Positions 1 through 6,900 of a stretch of 8,923 bases of DNA are shown one piece after another. The translations under genes were made by a program, and so were the position numbers. This DNA is from Chitinophaga pinensis (GTDB lineage: Bacteria; Bacteroidota; Bacteroidia; NS11-12g; UBA9320), in contig CAMDCQ010000087.1 in NCBI GenBank assembly GCA_945890595.1, positions 1-8,923 on the forward strand, read 5' to 3'. The notes beneath the pieces were generated by a model. That model saw only the letters and a program-made list of their open reading frames with translations, had not been told where the DNA came from and did not search any database. Position 1 is the stretch's first letter, and every line of letters starts with the position of its first letter.

Positions 1-1135
1 CTTTCTGTTGCACTAAACGCGATTTAGATATTTTATTGGCAGAAACATTTGTCGCTAAAATTAATGGAGCGGGTAACTTTTGAACGTAAATAGAATCCAC
101 TACTAAACGCCCACCACTTGTACTTAACAACTCAATTTGACACCATCCATATTTTTCGGGGGTTATACTAACCTCACCGCTTTTATAAGAGATGAAATTT
201 TCTCCAGCACAATTACATTTTAATCTTCCAATATTTTCTACGTTTCGGTATCTTAACTTTGTTTCTTTACCTTCATATATAAACTGAACCGTTTGTTTGT
301 TATCCGCTAAAAATACGGAAGGTTGTATTTTAATCACTACCTTCTCTTCTGTACCTCGGGTGTTGAATACCAATGTATACGTTCCAGCCGATTTAGGTAT
401 AAAGTTTAATTCATTACCGGTCCAACTGTATTCTTTGGAAATGCTATTCCCATTCGTAACAGATACTTCTGTTACACTCTTATCCGCGACTATAAATTTT
501 GCAGTATCTCCTAATTGCAGGGACTCTACATTAAATGCCAATTTAACCGCACTTTGAGCACCTGCTGCTTTTTCGTCCAATTCTATGGCACCATTCAATA
601 AATTTAAACGCAATTTTGTTTCGGCTAACAAGGTTCTAACCACAGTAGCAGGAACGTGTCTGAATTTCCATTCTGTCCAGATATTAACTTTATTATCCTT
701 TAATCCGTTCTCAAGGTCCGATTTGAATAACCGTTCGAACTCTTTTCGTTTGAGATCTGAAACGTCCATGGCATAATAATAATCACGTAAGCTCATTAAC
801 GCATTAAAAACTAGTTCCCCGTTCTTATTGCTTATGAAGTAATCATCGGTTGTTGCATACCCTTCAGGCTCGCGCAAGGTATTTGATTCTGCATTACCCG
901 CAAAAACCAAAAATAATGAATCCACCTGTGTTACCACATTTCTAGCTTTTATAATTTCTGGGGCCACCTCATCTTTTGAACTTATCGCCTCCATATATTC
1001 CAAGTAATACGGATTTATTCGCAACCACTCTATTGGAATTTGAATGATTGACAACGAGATGAACAGCAAGTACAATACGCTGATCAATCGAAATCGAAGA
1101 TTTTTTGCTTTTGATATTCTGACGTATTTAGCCAT
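1..1135 (-). CDS. GldM-like motor protein, second copy (3' end beyond window)
   Basis: This is a partial gene: 378 codons are open from ATG to the left edge with no stop. I read it as a second GldM/PorM-family protein, the periplasm-spanning arm of the GldLM proton-driven motor. A short basic N-terminus precedes one membrane helix (about residues 17-37, with LYLLFI as in GldM). A helical region follows, containing an FRHVP segment (158-162) that resembles the F-x-x-x-P element at the end of GldM domain D1. A beta-rich D2 ends in PKSAGTYTLVF (247-257). Then come FIYEGKE (285-291), resembling the GldM 'YRGV(D/E)NP' element of D3, and VQKLPAPL (351-358), resembling the D3/D4 linker. D4 lies mostly outside the window. 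The start is fixed by TAATG overlap with the upstream stop, which suggests translational coupling, and by gapless alignment with the first copy. Arg14 sits where GldM Arg9 is expected. Family assignment is from remembered motifs, not a search. Confidence 0.8.
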   Translation of the reverse strand, partial: MAKYVRISKAKNLRFRLISVLYLLFISLSIIQIPIEWLRINPYYLEYMEAISSKDEVAPEIIKARNVVTQVDSLFLVFAGNAESNTLREPEGYATTDDYFISNKNGELVFNALMSLRDYYYAMDVSDLKRKEFERLFKSDLENGLKDNKVNIWTEWKFRHVPATVVRTLLAETKLRLNLLNGAIELDEKAAGAQSAVKLAFNVESLQLGDTAKFIVADKSVTEVSVTNGNSISKEYSWTGNELNFIPKSAGTYTLVFNTRGTEEKVVIKIQPSVFLADNKQTVQFIYEGKETKLRYRNVENIGRLKCNCAGENFISYKSGEVSITPEKYGWCQIELLSTSGGRLVVDSIYVQKLPAPLILATNVSANKISKSRLVQQK

Positions 1136-2538
1136 TATTTTTTCAAGATTATGGGACGTCCTATTTTGGTAATACCTCTATTTTTACTGATTAATTTGAT
1201 ATCGTCAAATATCAAAACACTGCCTTTTGGAGCTTGTTGTTCAGCTTCTCTCAAATCATTACGCAGATAACGTGTTGCACTTCGCAAACTTTTTTTAGTA
1301 CCCGACTCATCAATTATAATCATTCGGAAGCTAACTACTTGCCAAAACGTATTTAAGGATTCCAAACGACTTGCATTATTTAACGATGATGGCTCACCTG
1401 CAATATCCAGAAGACCCACTTCAATCGCCTCTGCTTCCTTGGCATAGAGTACAAAGTCATCCACTTGCTCTTTGCCATTCATCATCTTAACGCGGAACAT
1501 ACCCGCTTCATTTGGAGTAATGGTCAACCTATCACCTTCGCGCACTATTTGAGCCTTGGCAGATACAAAACTAACCCCTCGGCTCGGCAGATACTGGGTA
1601 TCTAAGGACACTACCATTTTCTCTCCAACAATTGCATTGAAGTTGGACTTCTCCATAACAAAACGAAATGCTGGTTTTAGCACTTCAAATCCCGTAAATA
1701 ATCGCTGTTCTCCCACATTTACTTCGACCGCATATTTACCTGGTTTAGTTGGCACATAGTTGAGCTCGTAAGTACCTGATGGACTTTGGGTAGCAGTTAC
1801 AGGACTGCCGTTTATTTTAACTTGAGGAACTTCTCCGTCATTTAGTGGTTTGATAGCCAACTCAAACGAATTACCCAAAACCAATAAACGCTTGAAGCGC
1901 TGAATGAAGTTAGCATCTTCGAGCATTACTTGCTCATAACGAGGAAGTACTATTTTTTGCTTGAATAGTTGTGATATCGAATTGTACAAGTAAACTGTTT
2001 TTAGGTGTTCTAAAACAGAACCCACCACAGCATTGGGTGTTTCTTTGAAGAAAAACTCTAGCGCTGCTATATCTTCTCCCGTAAAGCTTTTTATTTCAAT
2101 GATTTGACCTTTTAAAGACTGGCCAGTAGTTTTAGCATAAACCGACTCCATCTTCGCATTCGTCTTATCAAAACGCACAGCCAATGATCCATTTCTAAGT
2201 TGTTTTTCAGCAAACTGATTTTCTTTCAGTTTATCGCCATAAATGGAAAACTCTTTAGCATATTTTTTATAGCTTGTGTTTAAGGCATCTAACTCCTGCA
2301 AGCATTGCAATGTTGTTTCTTGAAGTAATTTCTCATCCTCAGTCTTGGCTTCAAACGCGATTAGCTTGGCATTTAATCGACCGTTTAACTCTTCTTGAGT
2401 TACCTGCATTTGGTCATAATGCACAACATAATTACCAGGACTTGAGAAGAACAGAAAAAGAATAAATACGAGATACAGGAAGCTAAGCTTCTTGAACGTC
2501 ATATTTTTCGATTTCGTTATTTTTAAGGTACTTCCCAT
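1135..2538 (-). CDS. GldM-like motor protein, first copy
   Basis: 467 aa, somewhat shorter than typical GldM (about 510-520 aa). It has a basic N-terminus, one membrane helix (about 18-34, FLYLVFILFLFF) and a periplasmic part. The pieces follow GldM order: helical D1 (about 40-215, with FKETP at 164-168 as in the GldM F-x-x-x-P element), beta-rich D2 (about 216-290, with KINGSPV and PGKYAVEV), D3 (about 291-370) and D4 (about 371-467). D4 contains FWQVVSFRMII (398-408), the GldM 'F-x-V-x-SF' pattern, and a near-terminal KGSVLIFDDIKLI stretch. The role inferred from the family is the torque- or force-transmitting periplasmic arm bound to GldL. The start at 2538 is preferred over Met13, because the KIT-KSKN segment aligns without gaps with RIS-KAKN of the second copy. 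It lies 20 bp after the gldL-like gene. At the position equivalent to GldM Arg9 this copy has Thr14, which is unusual for a working GldM. Confidence 0.85.
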   Translation of the reverse strand: MGSTLKITKSKNMTFKKLSFLYLVFILFLFFSSPGNYVVHYDQMQVTQEELNGRLNAKLIAFEAKTEDEKLLQETTLQCLQELDALNTSYKKYAKEFSIYGDKLKENQFAEKQLRNGSLAVRFDKTNAKMESVYAKTTGQSLKGQIIEIKSFTGEDIAALEFFFKETPNAVVGSVLEHLKTVYLYNSISQLFKQKIVLPRYEQVMLEDANFIQRFKRLLVLGNSFELAIKPLNDGEVPQVKINGSPVTATQSPSGTYELNYVPTKPGKYAVEVNVGEQRLFTGFEVLKPAFRFVMEKSNFNAIVGEKMVVSLDTQYLPSRGVSFVSAKAQIVREGDRLTITPNEAGMFRVKMMNGKEQVDDFVLYAKEAEAIEVGLLDIAGEPSSLNNASRLESLNTFWQVVSFRMIIIDESGTKKSLRSATRYLRNDLREAEQQAPKGSVLIFDDIKLISKNRGITKIGRPIILKK

Positions 2539-2558
2539 ACAATAGTGTTAACCGAAGC

Positions 2559-3047
2559 TTACTTTGAGCTTAGCATTTGGTTGTATTTATCGTTGACCGC
2601 ACGCAAGTTTGAATTGTAATTATCCATAAGAGAATTAAAATCAGACATTTTTTCCTTCATTTCAGAGGCATTTTGGGCTGAACTTTGTAACTCCACTTTA
2701 ATTTGGTTTAAACTCTCTGATACTGACTTTAATTCATTTGTCATAGTGCCTAAGGTTTGGCTAAATTGACTTAAAGCGTCACCATAACTCTGGGTATCTG
2801 GGTTGTCGCTTCCCGTTTGACTTAATTGCGGGAATACATTCTCCCAATTATAGTCTTTGTCATCTGTTTTTCTTTCGAACGCCGAAATCAAGAAAACTAC
2901 CGCTTCAATACTCAGACCTACGATGAACAATTCATTTGCGAACTGCCATCCTAGAAATTTAAACATTGCACCTACTAATACTACTGCAGCACCGAATCCG
3001 TAAATGAAGGTGATAGCGTCGAGTTTGCCTTTTGGTTTATTGCTCAT
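2559..3047 (-). CDS. GldL-like motor channel subunit
   Basis: 162 aa, short for GldL/PorL (usually a little over 200 aa). GldL forms the inner-membrane, proton-conducting pentamer around the GldM helices. TM1 is about residues 12-29 and carries IYGFGAAVVLVGAMFK, very close to the 'YG-GAAVVI-GA-FK' signature of GldL. TM2 is about 39-57 (LFIVGLSIEAVVFLISAFE). Retained candidate functional residues are Tyr16, Lys30, Glu48 (the membrane-embedded acid, equivalent to F. johnsoniae Glu49) and Glu58. The His three residues after the TM1 Lys in GldL is Gly33 here, and the TM1-TM2 loop is about four residues shorter. NWENVFPQL (67-75) matches the 'DW--VYPEL' segment after TM2. The cytoplasmic tail (about 90-162) is Gln/Ser/Asn-rich, predicted coiled coil, ending NDKYNQML like the GldL C-terminus. 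It sits 28 bp after the coiled-coil gene and 20 bp before the first gldM-like gene, so it is probably co-transcribed with both. Family call is by eye. Confidence 0.9.
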   Translation of the reverse strand: MSNKPKGKLDAITFIYGFGAAVVLVGAMFKFLGWQFANELFIVGLSIEAVVFLISAFERKTDDKDYNWENVFPQLSQTGSDNPDTQSYGDALSQFSQTLGTMTNELKSVSESLNQIKVELQSSAQNASEMKEKMSDFNSLMDNYNSNLRAVNDKYNQMLSSK

Positions 3048-3075
3048 AACGTGTTTATTAACTTTTTTAATGGGA

Positions 3076-3558
3076 TTATTTTTTTAGTAAATGCTCTTGA
3101 AAATTATTCCAATTTGCGATATTTTGTTCTAGTGCCTTTTGTGTTGCTCGTTTGCTCAAAATCAAAAAGATAATAAGTAACGCTATAAAGCCAATTACTA
3201 GCATTATCATCTGACTATCGAATTTGCTGTTCAACTCATCTTGCACTCCTTTTACCGTTTCATTCTGCTTCTCAAATTTTTTCGAAAATTCATCCAAGGC
3301 AATATTCAGAGAGCTTTCATTTTGCGCCTGTAATTCTTGGCCGCGAAGTAATTCTGTTTTAACTTCTTGTTTTGTAGATTGTAGCTCCGCTTTGAGTACA
3401 AGAACTGACGCTTCTAGGTCTACAATTTTTCGTGTAATTTGCTCATTCTTCAGTCTTAACTGAGAAAGTTTATCACTACTTTCAGCAGCCTTATCCGTTT
3501 GAGCGAAACTTACCGACGCAATTACTAAACCGATGATTAAAATTAATTTCCGTATCAT
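3076..3558 (-). CDS. signal-peptide coiled-coil protein with C-terminal membrane anchor
   Basis: I do not recognise a named family. The 160-aa product has an N-terminal signal peptide (1-19, cleavage likely at SFA|Q). There is no cysteine at the cleavage site, so it is not a lipoprotein. A highly charged heptad-like coiled coil follows (about 27-112, with runs such as KIVDLEASVLVLKAEL). Next come one hydrophobic helix (about 117-134, MIMLVIGFIALLIIFLIL) and a short tail (135-160) rich in Lys, Gln and Asn. With the signal peptide cleaved, the coiled coil would lie in the periplasm and the tail in the cytoplasm. It is the first gene of the operon and occupies the place that the lipoprotein GldK has in canonical loci, but shows no GldK similarity that I can see. 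I infer an accessory or partner of the GldL/GldM-like motor, from position only. The ATG is the only start that gives the signal peptide. Confidence 0.75.
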   Translation of the reverse strand: MIRKLILIIGLVIASVSFAQTDKAAESSDKLSQLRLKNEQITRKIVDLEASVLVLKAELQSTKQEVKTELLRGQELQAQNESSLNIALDEFSKKFEKQNETVKGVQDELNSKFDSQMIMLVIGFIALLIIFLILSKRATQKALEQNIANWNNFQEHLLKK

Positions 3559-3880
3559 TATTAACTAGTTTGTTCTGTTGTGGATGCTTTTCGTAGCAAG
3601 AATTAATGTTTGCAAAAATATTCTACTCCAAGGTTTTTAGGTTTCGTTTTATGAAAAAAATGTATAGCAACCGCTCATTACTTTCTTAGCAAACAAAGCA
3701 TTTTGCGTTTAACTATCTGTATTTTAAATGCTTGTAGTTAAACATAGCCACACTATAGGTGCGACTCTTTTCGCCAAAAAATTATACACAATCTAAAATA
3801 TATGCTCATTTATGGATAAGTATTTACTGAAACTCTATGTTATAAACCCATTAAAATTCTATTTTAAGAATAAATCAACG
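3559..3880. other. intergenic region between the two units
   Basis: About 320 bases with no credible gene, very AT-rich, lying between the terminator of unit 1 and the first gene of unit 2. It should hold the promoter for the GldL/GldM-like operon, and one weak candidate is listed separately. The only GC-rich stretch is around 3755-3775. It carries a 12-base segment that recurs inverted at 8850-8861, and a tiny hairpin (GCGA 3761-3764 with TCGC 3771-3774). I see no tRNA, riboswitch or small protein here. Confidence 0.6.
3613..3620 (-). promoter_or_regulatory. possible -7 element for the motor operon
   Basis: On the minus strand this reads TATTTTTG, an exact match to the Bacteroidota -7 consensus TAnnTTTG, about 55 bases upstream of the ATG at 3558. 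I find no TTTG at the expected -33 distance, and in AT-rich DNA a match can be chance. The call is weak. Confidence 0.3.
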
Positions 3881-3920
3881 AAAAAAGGGTTAATGGCACT
3901 TGTACCACTAACCCTTTTTT
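3881..3920 (-). terminator. intrinsic terminator after the large exported protein (bidirectional form)
   Basis: Inverted repeat AAAAAAGGGTTA (3881-3892) and TAACCCTTTTTT (3909-3920): a 12-bp perfect stem, extended after one mismatch by TGG/CCA around an 8-base loop. It lies 19 bases past the stop codon at 3940. The A/T tracts make a U-run on either strand, so it could also stop transcription from the left, although no plus-strand gene is seen. It separates unit 1 from unit 2. Confidence 0.88.
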
Positions 3921-3939
3921 ACTTATGTAGCTAGGCCAA

Positions 3940-6900
3940 TTAGTTCTTTAAGATTTTAACATTTGCATTTGTACTCGCACTTGTCACATTCAAGAAATAT
4001 GCTCCAGAAGCATAGTCTGTCATGTCGATGCGAACGATACTAGAATTAGATGTTACTATCATAAGTTGTGCACCTAAGCCGTCTGTAAGGGTTAATACAT
4101 GAGTTGGGTCGTTGTCAAACATTTCTGCGAATACAACACCGTCAGTTGGGTTAGGATACACCCGCACATTTCCATCTTTCACTACTTGTTCTTCATTCGC
4201 TGGCATGCCAAAATCATACCCTTCACTTACGGCAAAACAATGATCAGCTGAGCTCACAACTACGGAATAAATCCCTAATTCTTGAGCCATGTACAATTGT
4301 GTATTTTCACCTGCTAAGAAGCTTCCGTTTCTATACCATTGATATGACTCATATTTTAGTTCCGTTGCAATCTGATCTGAAGCTTCTCTTACTATTGTAG
4401 GCGTTACTGGTGCTTTTCTAACCACTATACTTAGGCTATCTAAGGTTGTACAACCCATAGAGTCTGTGAACACAGCAGTGATTATGAATTTACCTGAACC
4501 CGACAATATAGGATTGAAATTAATTCCGTCGCTCTGAATACCAGTACCTAAGAACGTAAGACTTGCTACGCCTTTTGTTAGGTCTATCTGGGCATCATTA
4601 CTGCACAAGGTGGTGTCGCGAAAAGCAAAAGGTAAGTACTCACTTCTTATTTCTACGGTAAAGCTAGTTGTTACTGCGTTGCCAGATAAATCTTCAATTT
4701 TGAATGTATTGGTTGTGAAACCTTGAGGAAAGATTGATCCTGGAGGTAGCCCTTCCGTTTGAGTAACCGTAAATGTGCAATTGTCAGTAGCTATGGGTAA
4801 GGTATATGTATACTTAGCATCACAGTAGCCAAAAACCACGTCGTTCGGGGCATTAACTATAATCGGACTAATCGTATCTTTAATAGTAACTAAGGCGCTA
4901 GCAGAGTCTACGTTCCCATTGACATCTGTTACAATTAAGTACACAGGGTTTGTTCCAAGATTGGAGCAATCAAAACTAGATTTACTTAAAACTAGAGTTG
5001 ATATACCACAATTATCAGAAGAACCCCTGTCTATCTCTGTACTCGTAATAGTAACCTGGCCAGTAGCGTCTAGGAACGCAACCATGCTTTGTGCAAGCAC
5101 CATTGGTTTTGTGGTATCCTGTATGGTAACAACTGCACTCACAGAGTCTTTATTTCCGCCAGCATCTGTAACCATTAAGTAAACTACATTACCTCCTATG
5201 TTAGAGCAATCAAAGTTAGATTTACTTAACGCAATAGATACAATACTACAATTGTCTGTTGATCCATTGTCAATTTGAGATGGCGTTATCGTAACTAATC
5301 CATTTTCATCTAACATTACCAAAATGTCTTGAGCTTTAGCTACTGGTTTTGTAGAATCTTGCACATTAACCTCCGCTATTCCTGATCCTATGTTTCCGTT
5401 TACGTCCGTAACCAACAAGTTAACCGTATTAACACCTAGATTAGCACAATTAAAATTAGATTTACTCAGGGATATAGAAGCAATACCACAATTATCAGAA
5501 GAACCGTTATCTATTTGTGTGGTCGCAATACTTGCTGTACCTAGAGCATCTAGATAAACCGTAATATTTTGTGTACGGACAACTGGCTTGGTATCTACAA
5601 CCGTTACAATGGCACTAGCAGAATCTCTATTCCCGTTAAAATCCTCGGCAAAAAGATATACGACATGATTGCCTATTTCAGTGCAATTAAAATCTCTTTT
5701 ACTTAGATCAAAAAAAGCAATTTTACAATTATCTGAGGAGCCCATATTTACCTGAAAAGGTTGGATAAACGCATTTCCAGAGGCATCTAAAACAACGCTA
5801 ATATTCTTCGTTCTTACAATAGGCTTTAGCGTATCTTGTATGGTTACTATTGCGCTAGCAGAGTCTATGTTTCCACTTGCATCCGTAGCAATTAAATAAA
5901 CCAGATTTGTTCCTACGTTTGAACAGTCAAAATTAGAAGTACTTAACGCTAGCGAAAGGCTACAATTATCGCTGGATCCATTGTCTATGTCTGCGGGAGT
6001 AAGAGTTGCACGCCCAAAAGCATCCAAACTTACGGTTATATCTTTTGCACTTACATACGTTTGGATTGTATCTTGTACCGTAACTAGTGCAGAAGCAGAA
6101 TCAATACGACCACTTGCGTCTGTGGCAATCAAGTGAATGATATTAGCCCCTAAATTAGAGCAATCAAACGTATACGCACTCAAGGTTAAAGTTAGATTAC
6201 AGTTATCGCTGGATCCATTGTTTATTTGAGATGTAGTTATACTGGCTTGTCCAAATGAGTCTAGCGTAACCACGATATCTTGTGTTATCAAATTACTTTG
6301 AATGGTATCCTCAACGTATACAATTGCCATGGTAGAATCTATAGTACCGCTCACATCAGTTGCAATAAGGTATATGGTATTCGCACCAATAGTGGAACAA
6401 TCAAAACTTGACTTGCTAAGCGAAAACGTGGCAATACCGCAAGTGCTACTAGAGCCGTTGTCGATGTCACTTACTGAAATACTTGCTTGACCAAACGAAT
6501 CTAAACTTACCGTTATATCTTGGGTCAACACGCTTAAACTGGTATCTTGTACGGTCACAATAGCGCTGGCAGAGTCCGTGTTTCCGTTAACATCTGTTAC
6601 AATAAGGTAAACCGTGTTGACGCCAACATTGGAGCAATTAAAACTAGACTTACTTAACGTAAGAGTAGCTATGCCACAATTATCAAAAGATCCGTTATCT
6701 AGCTGGCTAGTTGTTATGCTTCCATTTCCTGTTGCGTCCAGTATTATTGTTATATTTTGAGCAACTACCGTTGGTTTTGAAGCATCCGCTATGGTAACAG
6801 TTACTTTTGCCGCATTTACATTTCCAGCAGCGTCCGTTGCAATTAGATAGACCGTATTAGGGCCTATATTACTACAGTTAAAATTAGTTTTCGTTAATTG

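Noticed and set aside
297..776. Plus-strand open frames of 86 and 63 codons opposite the second GldM-like gene
   Set aside because: The minus strand is continuously open here with GldM-like motifs, and the plus-strand products have no recognisable features.
1..3558. Anti-phage motor system of the Zorya (ZorAB) kind
   Set aside because: GldLM, MotAB and ZorAB share the proton-driven 5:2 motor plan, but these proteins carry specific GldL and GldM signatures, and no nuclease or helicase effector is present in the window.
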